DNA of 64,000 nucleotides, from assembly GCF_036785885.1 (NCBI RefSeq), contig NC_092322.1, positions 13,600,466-13,664,465 on the forward strand. The letters run 5' to 3'. This DNA is from Coffea arabica (taxonomy: Eukaryota > Streptophyta > Magnoliopsida > Gentianales > Rubiaceae). The position numbers were made by a program, and so were the translations under genes. Below are positions 37,001 to 49,794 of this stretch, piece by piece. The notes below the pieces were generated by a model. It worked only from the letters and a program-made list of their open reading frames with translations. It was not told the DNA's origin and ran no database searches. Position 1 is the first letter of the stretch. Each line of letters begins with the position of its first letter.

Positions 37001-37271
37001 CATGTGCAGTTAACATTAATTCTATTTCTTTATCTCCTTTAATTTCAGCTGCTCCAACATACAACCCACAATTTGGTATTTCAAAATATAGGTTCACATT
37101 CGAGGCATCACCATACCTACTATACAATTTACACAACATATCCCTGGACAATTTTCTTGTCTCACAATTTTTAAATATGGCTACATTGTTACCAGTATAG
37201 ACAGTTTCTGGTTCCCATATGAATATACCACCGAAATGCAATTTTATAGTAATTCTTTTTGAAGTTGTCAT
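34035..37271 (-). CDS. MuDR-type MULE transposase, three coding exons, one internal stop
   Basis: Exons 37271-34539, 34465-34364 and 34292-34035 join in phase 0 (1031 codons). In order: an N-terminal PB1-like region (about 1-100), an acidic/Lys-rich linker, a Mutator DNA-binding region starting KVGDKFKNLRAFREAL, the MULE catalytic core (D in GLDGCFLKS, D in FISDRQKGL, E in NNLNESFNSY), a SWIM zinc finger (CTCGSWQLSGIPCSH) and a CCHC knuckle (CKKCFRPGHNSRTC). The tail has repeats of RRPTDEPVEPVLDT. It should excise and insert the element in the nucleus. The one defect I see is a TGA at 36377-36375 (codon 299) in the linker; downstream the frame is open and all motifs are intact. Confidence 0.85.
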
Positions 37272-38073
37272 TTTTTTCAAAGCCTGCATTAGAAATAGTG
37301 AAACACATGATAAGAAAAAAAAAAACACAATCTGATTAAGAAAAGGACATTTAATAGATTACACACTTCAATGAAAACACATGATTACAAAAAAATACAA
37401 TCTGATTAAGAAAAGGACATATTGCATATCGCATACTTCCATGGACCACATGACGGCCAATAAGCCGACAAGCAAAAATTATTCAATGTCCAAATTGTCA
37501 AAACTTTATCAGCAGCCAAATCACTCTATATTATTGAAAATCAAGCCACCCACATTTGACCCAAATCTGACACTAATCAACAAATCTCAAACTAACAAAG
37601 TCGTATTCTACCCATGTTTAGTTGAAATTCCGGTGATTTTAGAACTCCCGAATGCAATTTTCTTTACCCTAATCTTAATGCATAAATTCAATTCTAGTCG
37701 ATAAAATACTCTATGCTTAAATATGATAATACAGATTGTCCCAAAGCAGCAAAATTTTAAATTAATCAACGCTTAAGCAAAATAATCACTGATTTATTAA
37801 CTTTCCAATGCCCGCTAGTTTCTGTTCAAAAACCATGCAAGTGCATCTTATATGCTAAAATGATGTCAAAAAACTTACCAGATGCAATAACAGCTTTCGT
37901 GATGCTTTTTCACAGCTACTTTTTGGTCTTCAATGGTAGATCTTTGTGGGTTAAATTTCTCTCCTTCATTCGGTGGTCATGTTTTTCTCTCCTTTTCTCA
38001 CGACAAAGACAGAACAAGGAAGAATCTGACTCATCTGCTTCCTTTTTGTATTTATATTAGGGTAATTTGGACA

Positions 38074-38220
38074 TTTTGCCCACGAATCGTTACGGTGGGT
38101 GCTTTCCGTCTATTTGCCAGTTCAACCCAAACCACAGGGGGTTTATGTATAGCTTTTTGAACGATGGGGGGGTTATGTGGTTTTTGCGAAAACCACAAGG
38201 GGCTAAAATGTAATTTGCCC
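38074..38220. repeat. Right TIR of the MULE
   Basis: The inverse of 31919-32064. It lies about 800 bp upstream of the transposase start and probably carries its promoter. Confidence 0.9.
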
Positions 38221-39507
38221 AAAAAAAAAAAGTGTGGTGTGGTGCGGGGAGAAAGAAGAAGAAGAGAGGAAAGAAAAGAAAAAGAAAAAAAAGGAAAAAA
38301 AAAACCAAGATTTGGAATTTTTTCAAACCTTCAAATGCACAAAAGTTTTCTTACAAATTTATAATAGTAACACTAACACATATAAAATAGCAATCATTTT
38401 GGAAACAAACCCTTAGATTTATTATAATATCACTTAGCTTATCTAAAATTTTTAAAATTTTACTTTCTTCCCCTGCCAACTTGGGAAGATCAAATGTTCC
38501 TATCAAAGGTCACAAATTTACAACAATTATGGTTGCACTCTTTATGACTATTTAACTGAAAAACCGAAACAAGAAGAGAGTTTTTAAAAGACCAAAAACT
38601 ATAGATGAAAAAGATAACCAAATTGCTATCCAATATTGGTCGATATTTCTTTGTATCAATGTGGTGGTGGAATAGTAAAAGACATGGGTAAATTAAATTC
38701 TAGTTAAAGACATGGGTAATTTTTGTAGAATAGTTATGAGGAAATCAAGAAATTCTTTTAGAAAATATGTTCTAATATAGGATATAATTTAAGTTATACT
38801 AAAAATTAAAATAACCTCTTCATACATGTGGTTTGTAATATAAATCCTACTTATAGAAAAAAATTATATAAATAAGTCAGAATTTAAAAAATTAGTCAAA
38901 AATGTTCTAATGACCAAATATATATCTAGGAATATTCTTTTTTTTGTTAGAACATGATTTGTTATACAAGGTAATAGTTATTGTACATCTACAAAATTAT
39001 TCATTATTGCATTTATAGTTGATCGTATTTTCAACTTTTTACTTTTCAACTTTATTTTATTTTTTATTGTTGTTGTACGCTTAATAAGTAGGATAGCATA
39101 AGAGTAATATTAGAACAAAAATTTTATCTTTCTTGCATTTCCTTCAAAGGGGCTAAAATGTATGAAAAATATGAATCCAAGAGAGGTATGTGAGATTTTA
39201 AAAATTGAAAGAGTTCTAAGTGATATTATGAGAAATGTCATGCGAGGTTTCTGAAATTATCCCAAAAAAATCATCCAAATGAACCTTCTTGTTGTTGCAA
39301 AATCTTTGCTTCGGAATCCTAGTGCCATATTTCCATCTTCTTTAACTCTCCATCTCTCCACCAAAAAAAAAAAAGAAAAAAAAGAAGCAATTTTGGTAGC
39401 GAGCTACTTTGAATAAGATCGTGAAATAATTGCATGTAGAAATTTGACAAGAAGTGAAAGCAATCAAATTTACAATATGCCAACATATATTTTTATATGA
39501 ACACGTA
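38221..39507. other. Far end of duplicate copy A
   Basis: The first 150 bp match copy B (53990-54145). Beyond that the counterpart would lie after the retrotransposon, outside the window. AT-rich; it contains a lone GAGGTTTCTGAAATTATCCC end of the MITE family seen inside the MULE and an A-run at about 39362. No gene was seen. Confidence 0.5.
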
Positions 39508-39561
39508 TTCTAGTATTCCATGAGCCATTTTGTCTTGCCTTTCGTTCTGCTAGGAAATGGC

Positions 39562-40636
39562 CAAATCCTCCTAATATTTACTTCCCAAAAAAATCCGCCA
39601 AATATGGCTTTGTCGGCCATGTCGCACGACGGGGAGGTCCAGAATATATTTTTTAAAAAAAATGGCAGAGGGTCGTCGCGCCCTGGCTTTTTTTACCACA
39701 CTGTCGCGCCAACGTGATGAAACGAACCTGGCAGCTATGCGACGAGCCTTTTTTTTTTTTCAAATGTTTTGTAAAAAATGTGTAGGTTCCGTTAAGTTTT
39801 TTTTTTTTTTTTTTTTTTTTGATAAGGTGGCTTTGGTTTCTTAAGTTTTAGCATGTTTAGGATTTACAATTTATTATTTAGGGTTTAGGAGTTGTTAAGT
39901 TTGTCGATAAAAGGGTTTGGATATGGCCATTGTAGTTAATAAAGGATTTATTAAATGAAATGTAATTGTATTGAAGAAAAAAATGAGTACATGAATCGCA
40001 GTTTTTGTATTTTAGAATTTATATAAAATGCAATAGTATAAAAAAATTAATAATATATTGAAAAATTAATAGTTATTTATAGAATGCACACATAATGAAA
40101 GTACTTTTATAGGTCGTTATTTGGTATACAATGGTACTTGATACTTATATTAAATGATTAAACCAGTTAAAGTGGTCATAAATTGACTTGTACCTCTACG
40201 TTTAATAAATTAATGGATCCTTTTATCCAATTATAGAATTTCATCAAATAATTTGTACTTTTGTATTTTGAAAATATGTAACGTTATTAAACTTTAAAAT
40301 AATTAAACAGGAAAAGTAGGACAATTAATTAAATGTCAAGATAGTATGCAGTATATTGAATGGATGGGATTTAAATCTAAGTAGAAGACCGGACAATATC
40401 AACACTTCGGGGTTTCTTGTCTTTATCCCTGTCTTTGGGCCTTCTTACAAGGTGTGGTGGGGGAATAACAATGCCTAGTAGGGGCGACGGTCCTTTGCCT
40501 TCTTTAAAAGAGAAGAAAAATCTGGATCGCCTGACGCTTCTATATGGCACAACGGGCATGCTTTAATACACAACTTACACATAGTTATATTTGGCGGATT
40601 TTTTTGGGAAGTAACAAATAATATTCTGAGGATTTG
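39562..40636. mobile_element. Non-autonomous TIR element, copy B (1075 bp)
   Basis: The left end CAAATCCTCCTAATATTTAC with CTTCCCAAAAAAATCCGCC is mirrored at the right end (reverse complement CAAATCCTCAGAATATT, then ACTTCCCAAAAAAATCCGCC), giving inverted repeats of about 50 bp with small indels. The interior has long T-runs and no ORF. Superfamily unknown; the target duplication is not resolved. Confidence 0.65.
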
Positions 40637-42661
40637 CCTTGGGGTAAAAGTTGCTTGTAATTGTTAGTCTAGCTACTTGACTTCAATATTGAAGATTGTC
40701 CGGCACATAAAATCCCAAGTCGTAGTCTCCAAGATATATGTATGAAGTGACGACGAGGTTGTTGATAAATCCATTTATGACAGCACCATGTGCAACTCAT
40801 GATAATTAAATGTAATTTTATTTAAAAAATACAGATGAATTTTATTATGTTGCAGGCTATCTTATCGACAAAAAAAAAAAAAAATCTCCATTTGGCCAAA
40901 AATCATAAACCCATGGGCCAAAAAATTGGTAAACAAGTTGAGTACTACGCTTTGCATCTTTCTCTGTAATCATTTTCACGAGTTTGTCGTGTAGCGTGAT
41001 ATTATTGCGAAAGAAAGTGTTCTCTATTATGACAGGACCATGTGCAACTCCTGTCAGACTCAGGAGCTTCCACCTTTCCGACTGGATGTGTCGGCCGAAG
41101 GAAATCACACGTCAAATTTCATTTGATTTGTGGATGGAAGGCTATGGAAGCTGTAGGCCCCGAAGCAAAATTAATTGGTCCACAAGAATTGCCAAATTAG
41201 TTTTCTTTTTCCAAATTCAGTTATGCGAGTAAATGAAAGCTTTTACAACCATTAGTTCTTTTAAAATGTTTTAAAGCGTAACTGCATGCACACATTCTAT
41301 ATTCTTTTGTCTCTTTTTCAGTTTTTATACTCCATCTAGGATGTCTAATCATTATTTCGTAAAAAAGGAAAAAAAAACTATGTATATTTTTTCTTTATAA
41401 TTAGTCAATTACAAATTGGTAAAGTTCTAATCAATTTCATCCATTATCTAACTTGCAAGAAAGGAAAAGATATCTCCTAAATACAAAGTTCAAAAGGAGT
41501 TTCTAGCCTTTTATAATCACGTTCACATGATGTTTCGGTGGATATCCATTTACCCATTTTCCGTTAAAGAAATTTACTTATTACAATCTTTTTCTTTACA
41601 CTCCTCTAAAATAGTATGGAATATTATCATAATTCTTCACATGTCATTATTAAACCGAGGGTTAAGGTTTGTTGGAAAGTAATCAATAAATAGTATATGA
41701 GTTAATTATTCTTAATAACTTTCAAAGTATGTTTTATGTTTAGTGTCTTACATTCATTAAATTTATTGTTTTGGTTCATTTATATCCATGTTTTTTTGGA
41801 AAATTAAAGTTTGAAGCTAAAAAGAAGTTAATGCAAATGCACGGCTGAATAACTAGTGGTCTAATTCTATTGCTTGCTTATCCACAAGAACGACCACGCC
41901 AACACTACTACATTAATACACTCATACTTTTGCATTTCTTAATTACTTGCATTACTTATTCTTTCTTCCCAACAATTCTACAGCCCATAATCATCATTCC
42001 AATTTTAATTCAGTAATCTTCATACAGCTCTGAACATATAACTATATTTAATATAAATTCGTGTCATTCCTGCATTTCAATTCTCAAAATCTTATTGCAT
42101 GCCTTACTTTATAATGGTGTTTAATTACTTAAGTTCATAAACAATCATTAGTATCAAAATCATAAACTTGTATCGCACAATAGGATGCTCTTCGCATCAT
42201 TATCAGAAGTTTAGCAATTAATCTTCGTCATGTCACAAGTAATTTCAATTTCGCAGCTAGGGGTGAAATTGCAAAGCATTTGGTTAATCGGATGTTCGAA
42301 CAAATTTAATTAATTAAATTTAATATGAATTCAGTTCGGTCAAATAGATTTTGATATGGCCTTGGTAAAAACAAAATTATGAGAGTGCTTAATTAGTTTG
42401 AAAGTAACTCGGAATTCTAGATTTTTTATTTTAATTGATATAGCACGCGTACACATACTATGTTACACATGTTCACTCCACGTTGTTGTGGATATTGAAT
42501 ATTCTTAATTACTATTATCTTTTATTCTTTTTTTTTTCCATCATCTCTTCACTTTCCTTCTTTCTTTTTCTTGATCACTTGCATTTTGTGGAATTATTTT
42601 TCATATTTCCAATAGTTTGCTTTACTTGCTTTTCCATATTTGTAATTATTTTCGTTAATAT
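40637..42661. other. Non-coding spacer of duplicate copy B, left part
   Basis: Matches 22405-23592 except for a replaced stretch at about 40716-40890 and an extra segment at about 41205-41925 with no counterpart in copy A. No gene is supported. Confidence 0.5.
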
Positions 42662-45380
42662 TGTGACAGCCCCACCTTCCCCTAAGGCGAACCAAAGGGT
42701 TTAGCGGACTGCCAGCCCAACTCTCGCTGGGACTCAGTCAGTCATTTCAAGAAAAGACGATAAAATCCACAAAACAATTGAAATAACAATAATTCCAAAC
42801 TTAAACGTAAACTTATATATATTTCTATCTCAAAAGCAACACAACTCAAGTACAAAGGTTCTCCTTTCTCCATACAACCAGCCCGCCAACCGCTAGGACA
42901 AGAACCATTACAAAAGAAATATCAAAACTAGACCAAACTAGTCTATACGGAGCTCTCGTCCTTGCGCGCCTTCCCCTGTTAAGGAAAACAACTAAAGGGA
43001 TAAGCTAAAAGCTCAGTGAGGTTCTGAACACATAAACAAACAATAAACTCAAAGCATAGAACACCAATAATTCAAGTAACATTTACAATATAAAGCGGTA
43101 ACATATTCATTAAAGGATACGTGCTCACAAGGAGCCATTCATTCATTCGTTCATTCATTCATTCTCCTTTCATTCCTTTATTCCTCCAATCATTTGAAAA
43201 TGCATCTTTGTAAGTAAAAACCCTCGTTCATTCATTCGTTCATTCATTTCATTCACTCCCTTCCCGGACATTGACCAGGCTCCACCAAACTTCAAGGTAA
43301 TACTCGAGTATACCAAACGTTCACCCAAGTCACCAAATCGCCAGACCGAGTTCGCTTCTGGCTCGAGTCGATCGGTAACAAGGGGCAAGGCCCAGTTCAG
43401 CCAGAAGGCTTACATTCATGCACAAGTAACACTTCAATCGTTCCATCATTGAAAACTTCACAATCATTTAGGCCGAGTGCGATGAAGTACACACTCGCCT
43501 AAAAACTTGTTTTAGCAATCATTGAAAGCATTTAACATGTTATCAATTATTCAGACAAGCCATATAATCAAGAAATATAACAAACAAGGAACACTCACCT
43601 AGTTATGCAAAATAACGTCCAAAATATCCTACCGGGTATTACCCTCAGTTACCAATGAAACTTAAAATTAAACAAGAGAAACTATTACAGTTTATCTAGC
43701 AAAACAATTAAGGGAAATTGAAGGAACCTGACTAATTACGAATACAACATATAAAGATGACTTTCAAGTGAAAAGAGAGCATTTGGATTCCGTGGACGGG
43801 AATAATTAGGGTTTCATAAACCAAACGAGAAACTAAACTCAAAAGAGTTATAAAAGTTCCAACGGAAAACACTTGGACCAAATACAAGTCGGAATCCAAC
43901 TAGATAGGCTAAGAAATATTGTTTTCAGAATCGCTTATGTGGTTCAAAATCAACTCATATTTGAGTAGATATTAGTTTTCAAATATCTCAATGAAAATCA
44001 TGTAAAAAGGAAGACACTAAAAGCCTTACTTTGAAAGTAGTTTCCCGTAACCAAGAAAACCCCAATTCATACCTCTTTATTTTGGTAAACAGTAAGTAAA
44101 CGTTGGAAGTGTCAAACTGGAGAGGTATTATATTTTAGAATGGTAAAATGGTCATGATATTCATTAAGCAGAAATATAGGAGTTCAAATAGAAAATAGCT
44201 TCTCGAACACCCTTCGAGAGCACAAATGTAGTTTTCAAAGAAGTACATTCAATTTGACACAAAAATTACATTTTCACATTCACTGGAACTTACTCACAAT
44301 TCACGAAAGTAAACGGACGGCATTTCCCCTTAAATTCTTTATTTCACCTTACAATCAAAATACCCAACCTTACAAGAATTAACCACAATCACAAATTCGG
44401 TTTATAAACAATAAAACACATCCAATTGGGTCACAATATCCCTCAATTAAAGCCAATTAGAAGTTCAAAAGCCAACTATTAGAAAACCCCCAATTTAAAC
44501 CCTAGAAACCGGAATTTATCCCAACAAGCGTAAATTTTCCGCAAACGATTGTAATTAACGAATAAAGTTGCAATTAACACCATTTAGAGCTATCAAATCA
44601 AAGCCAATCCATGACTATTATATAAAATCGGAAAAATCCCCAATAAATCAGAAAATGGCCCAACTTGACCTAAAACCATGAAATCATCCACAATATAACA
44701 ATCTTAACCACTAGAAACGACCATGATATCATTATTAAGATCAAGGAGAAAGTTCCTTAGCATCTCACCTTAATCCCAAGAAAGATAGCACCTTAAAGCT
44801 TTTCCCTTCAAAATCACTCCACCAAGAGTTTTAATCCCTCTTAACTAACACTTGTACGGAGTAGAATAAAAATCTATCGGTGAAATCTCAAGATTGAAGC
44901 AAAAATTGAAATTAGAAAATGAAACCTTTTCTTGGTTTTTCCTCTCAAGAGCCATGGTTGAGCAAGGAGCAAAATGAAGATATTTTGGACCAAAACAAGA
45001 TAAGAAGGAAGAAAAATCGCTGGTCAAAGCTGCTGTCCCATCACAATCCGGCCAGATTCCTGGGCGGATTCAGGGCAATAGCGAAACTCAATTTTTTCAA
45101 AAATCTCAAACAATCCGGCCAATATCTGGCCGGATTTGGTACTAAGCAGTTTCGACAAAATTTTTCGTTTCCAAAATCACACGCCGCGTTCATCCGTACT
45201 CCCAGAAAGTATATATATCCATAATCTTATACAAATACACTTAATACACACCATCACATGTTCATGTATAAGAAATGAAAACCCTCCTTAACAATGGATA
45301 GCCAATTCTCTTCATTTTCTTCAAGGAAAGTGAAATTAAACAAAATACCAAGAAAATGTGAAAATTTTGGGTTCTCACAA
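42662..45380 (-). mobile_element. Solo LTR, 2719 bp, probably Ty3/gypsy, reversed
   Basis: The insertion starts TGTGACAGCCCC and ends GGTTCTCACA (TG...CA), with a perfect 5-bp duplication AATAT on each side (42657-42661 and 45381-45385). The uninterrupted site is seen in copy A at about 23592. No gag, pol, primer site or second LTR is present, so it is a solo LTR left by LTR-LTR recombination. Read on the minus strand, the ends TGTGAGAACCC and GGGGCTGTCACA are of a kind common in plant gypsy LTRs (inference). It contains CATT microsatellite tracts at about 43137-43165 and 43227-43257. Confidence 0.8.
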
Positions 45381-47294
45381 ATATCAATTTCATCATATTT
45401 ATGACTAACAATCTAACAGGGATTTATGCCTTTACAAATTGTTAATTATTTGGTTAAAAAACCTTTCAAAAGATTTGTTTTATTGTATGGCAATTTTTGG
45501 GGACCAATTAATTTTGCTTCAAGCCCCACATTTTCCTTGCTAAGTGTGTTGTGAGGTTACACGTGGCCTTGTTGGGATTGTGCCTTTTTTTGCAGAAAAA
45601 TTTTTATATTTTTTTACAATTATCATTTTATCTCAGAAACATCAAATCGTTACAGTATATTTTTTTACAAAAACTCCTAAAAATAGCAATACAAATGGAG
45701 CTCTTGCAGCCACAAATCAAATGAATTTTGACGTCATTTTTAGTGTGACTTCCTTCTTCTGACACGTATCCACTTTGTATGGTTGGAACATCCCGCTATA
45801 GAAGATCCGGTCGGTCGTGGCCAATAATGGGATAGCATAGCTTTTTGCCCAATCACTTAAGCACGGCAAGAAGTATTTTTTTTTTTAATTTTACTTTTAA
45901 ATAGCGGCAATAAGTTATTAACAAAAGATAATATGCTAGTTCTAATACTATGACGCTATTCCCGTTTCCTCTAGAGGATTTTTCAGCCAACAAACTCCTC
46001 CAACTGCCTTCCTCAAGTCTTTCTAGGGTTCTTTCTATTTGTTTCTGTAATACACTTTCTGACAAATTTTCAATCCTAGTATTTTCTCAGTGGAAATATC
46101 TTTTTTTCTTAGTGAGAATTTTTGTTTTTTGTTTTTTAGTTTTTATTAGATTTAAGTTTATTCAAGTCTAAACTTTCTCGTAGGGCTTGAAAATCTGTCT
46201 GGGAAGGCTTACAATTCATTTGCAACTACAAACATTTATATGCATTTAATTATAAGAAAATTTGGAGCTTTCTAGTTTTTTTTTTTTTTTGTTATTGGTT
46301 TCTCTGATTTGAAGGAAGTCACTTCTATTTGCATTTCCATTGCGTCTTTTTCATGTATTTTCTCCTATTTGTACAGCTTTTATGTGAATAAATAAAATTC
46401 TCTTCTTCGTTAAAATAAATGAAAGAAAATATGAAGGAGAAATTAATTGATCTAATTGACAATATGCCTTTATCAATAGATGCCTCCTCAGATATTCTCA
46501 AAAACTTCCATACTCTAACTATCATTATTTTTACACAATAGTATTTCTTTAACAATTACTAGCATTTCTATTTTGTAATTTGAACTACTTTCTTTCCATC
46601 TTTGGTACACTTATAGTTGCAATTATCTTATGTTAAATTCAATAACTTTCAACTACATGTTATGGTGAGAGATATTTGTTTGACATGATATAAACCTAAG
46701 AAGAAAAGAATTCAATTTGAAAACACACGTAAGACAATATATATAGGTCCATGTACATAAACCAAAGACCAAAATTATATCATCTCAGTAAGCACATTTA
46801 ATAATATTCCCTGGAGTATTAAAATTAAGCATAAGTTAAACATTTTATCTGGAAATGTCTCCTAATAATCTTATATGTGAATGAAATAATTAGGCAGAGA
46901 ATTGGGAAACGGAAAGACTTGAGCATATGCTCTTTTTCTGTGAAATTGCACAACAAATATGGTAAGTAGCACCAACCCAGTGGGATGGCCTAGGAAATAG
47001 AAGCAACCTCTGCCATTGATGAGGGGAGTTGATGGAAGAAAACGCATTGCTTTGAACTGTAAACCTGCGCAGATTTGCAAAGAAAGGAGGTTGTTCAAGT
47101 GTTAATTTAGTGGCCATGACACCACCTGGACGGTCGGACCATTCAGTACTGACAGAGCCATGTTAAGTCAAGGGCGGAGCCATGTTAGAGATCAATAATC
47201 AGAGGCTTACAAAATTTCGTAATTTTTCAATTTAGCTCACATTTGCACTGACAAATTTTGTAAAAATTTTATTTTGCTCTTGCATTGCCCCTTA
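45381..47294. other. Non-coding spacer of duplicate copy B, right part
   Basis: Matches 23593-25503 nearly base for base, including the open frame at 47117-46890 (counterpart of 25340-25113). No gene is supported. Confidence 0.5.
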
Positions 47295-47690
47295 GAGCAT
47301 CTACAATGGTTTACACCCTTTAGGGTGTAATCCACATGCCACATCAGCATTTCACTATCTCCTCTTTTTATTACACTCTTATCCACAATGGATTACACTC
47401 ACAGAATATAATAGCATGGATCCACATGCCGCATCAGCATTCCACTATCTCCTCTTTTATTATACTCTCTCCCCTCTTTTATTTTAACAATGCATAACTC
47501 ATAACCCATAAATAAATAAATTTATTATTTTAAAAATGGTTATTTTTAAAAATAAATTATTGACGTGACACCTCAAAATGTGAAAATATCATAATAATCC
47601 ATTATTCATTAATAATACCCTATCTACTGAATTTAACTGCACGACATAATATTAAAATTAAATAAAATACCAATAATAATATAACGAATA

Positions 47691-48930
47691 CTAATTTTTA
47701 TTATTATTGCCTCCAAATCGTTCCCAAAAATGCTCGAACAAATCCAACAGAAGTTGATGATGTACTTTCCGATCACGTAGTTTCGCATTCCTCTGAAGAT
47801 AATGGTGAAAATTTTCGACTTGAGTCACAGGGATCGTTGGTTCTTCATCATCATTATCCCAGTTTTTTATTGCATCTCCCTCATCCTCGACAATCATATT
47901 ATGCAATATGATGCATGTGTATACTATATCTTTCAATTTAGCTTTATGCCAAAATCGAGCTGGGCCACGTACAATTGTCCAACGAGATTGGAGCACTCCA
48001 AAATCTCGCTCGACGTCTTTTTTTTGCAGCCTCCTGTATTTGCTTAAATTTGATCCTCTTTGGATCTTTAGGAGATGTAAAACTTTTAACAAATGTTGTC
48101 CATTCTGGATATATGCCATCTGCTAGACAATATCCTTTGTTGTACTGTGTGCCGTTTACCATAAATTGAATATCAGGAGCATATCCGTGTAACACGTCGT
48201 TAAATAGTGGAGATTGATTGAGTACATTAATGTCATTGTTAGATCCCGCGATGCCAAAAAATGCATGCCATAACCACAAATTTGCTGATGCAATTGCTTC
48301 TAGCATTATTGTGGGAGATCCTTGATCACCTCGAGTAAATTGACCTTTCCATGCCACGGGACAATTCTTCCATTGCCAATGCATGCAGTCAATGCTACCA
48401 AGCATTTTGGGGAAACCATGGCGCTCAGAATGCAATTGAAGTAAACGTTCAACATCATTAGTATTAGGCCTTCTCAAGTATTGTGCTCCAAAAATATCGA
48501 TCACGCACCAACAAAATTGTGACAAACATTCGATTGCAGTGCATTCACACATCCTTATGTACTCGTCCAATTGGTCAGCAGGTGCTCCATATGCTAATTG
48601 TCGGATAGCTGCTGTGGTTTTTTGAAGTGGAGAAAGTCCTCTTTTGCCAGCTGCATTGACCCTCATTTGAAAAAACTCTGAATGATTTGTCATCGACTCC
48701 ACAATTCGAAGGAATAATTCCCTTCTCATTCAAAATCGTCAGCGGAATATATGTGAAGGATACACTGGCTCGTTGGTGAAATAGTCATTAACAAGTCGAA
48801 CATGTCTAACACCACGCTCTCAATTGTAATATCTTCGACTGTGTGGACGGATGTTACGACTTGAAGATGTATGTTGCGTTTGCCATTGCTCCAACATCTT
48901 CATAATTTGATCATCAATGTCATCCATCAT
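47691..48930 (-). pseudogene. PIF/Harbinger transposase pseudogene, copy B
   Basis: Same family motifs as copy A; here HAFFGIAGSNNDINVLN is uninterrupted. It shares the two TGA codons at the Arg positions before MRRELFLRI, has a further TGA at 48820-48822 where copy A has CGA, and carries a +1 shift in a T-run at about 48018-48026. Confidence 0.88.
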
Positions 48931-49794
48931 TTCATCGGCTAAAAACTTTTAAATTTCTTCTATAAGAGAGATATCAGGATATTAATACATTTTTTGAGTC
49001 TGTTGAGTATTTGGTGGCAATGTATTGCGTCTTGCCAATACAAATATAGTGCTAGTGTTATAACGGCTAGTTTTCCAACGGCTCATTTTTCTAACGGCTA
49101 ATTTTCCAACGGCTAGTCTTCTGACTTATTATAATGAATATATATAATATATATTTATATAATTAATATTATATTTATATTATATAATATATTTATAATT
49201 GTTATATACATATACATAATATATTATATAAATATATATTACAATTATTTAATTAAGTATAATTATATTTATCTAATATAAATTATAAGTTTATGAATAT
49301 TATATTAATTTAAAATGATGAAATTTAAAACTTCGTTAGCTTGGTTTCAAATCCATGGCCGGATTTCATAGTTTGGTTTCGAATCCATGACTGGATTTCA
49401 TAACCTCGTTCCAAATCCATGGCTGGATTTTATATGTTGGTTTCGAATCCATAGCTGGATTTCATAACCTGGTTTCGAATCCATGGCAGGATTTCATAAA
49501 TTGGTTTCAAATCCATGGCCAGATTTTATAGCTTGGTTTCGAATCCATGGTCGGATTTCATAGCTTGTGTCTAGTTACGCCATAAATGTACTACATAAGT
49601 GATTAATATGATACAACATGGTTTTTTCTGCATCTTATTGCACCGTATAGTAAAATAAAATTAAAAATAGACTAAGAAATATTATATTTGGCTTTTAGGA
49701 TGAAGCACATTTGCTCATGAATTCGAAGCTGTTAATCGGTCATACCCGTGGTATCCTTGAGTAATATTTCATAATCACTTTGAAAATTATAACT
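48931..49794. other. Spacer between Harbinger ORFs, copy B
   Basis: AT-rich, with repeated CGGCTAATTTTCCAA-type words near 49065-49115 and then the minisatellite. No gene. Confidence 0.55.
49341..49564. repeat. 32-bp minisatellite, seven units
   Basis: Seven contiguous 32-bp units, homologous to the six units at 27500-27691. Confidence 0.9.

Larger units (their letters stand above)
31919..38220. mobile_element. Mutator-like element (MULE), near-complete, 6.3 kb
   Basis: Terminal inverted repeats at 31919-32064 and 38074-38220 match over about 146 bp with only four differences by eye. They start GGGCAAATTACATTTTAG. The flanking sequence is an A-run on both sides, compatible with a 9-bp A-rich duplication but not provable. 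The element encodes a MuDR-type transposase (minus) and a small GRF-zinc-finger protein (plus), convergently arranged. Copy B of the duplication lacks it, so it inserted after the duplication. Confidence 0.92.
21133..39507. repeat. Copy A of a tandem segmental duplication
   Basis: From TATTCTAGTATTCCA at about 21133, the sequence runs closely parallel to 39508-54149: TIR element, spacer, Harbinger element, CYP92A gene and 3' flank, in the same order and orientation. Copy A is interrupted by a MITE (22231) and a MULE (31919-38220). After the MULE, collinearity resumes (GATTTGGAATTTTTTCAAAC, about 38309) and ends in this window where copy B is cut by the retrotransposon. The sequence at 38370-39507 is then expected to be the far end of unit A. 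Confidence 0.88.

Noticed and set aside
39247-39266. Second complete copy of the Mutator-type MITE nested in the MULE
   Set aside because: Only one end is present; no matching left end was found upstream.
43137-43260. CATT repeats taken as a possible regulatory array
   Set aside because: Simple microsatellite tracts inside the solo LTR.
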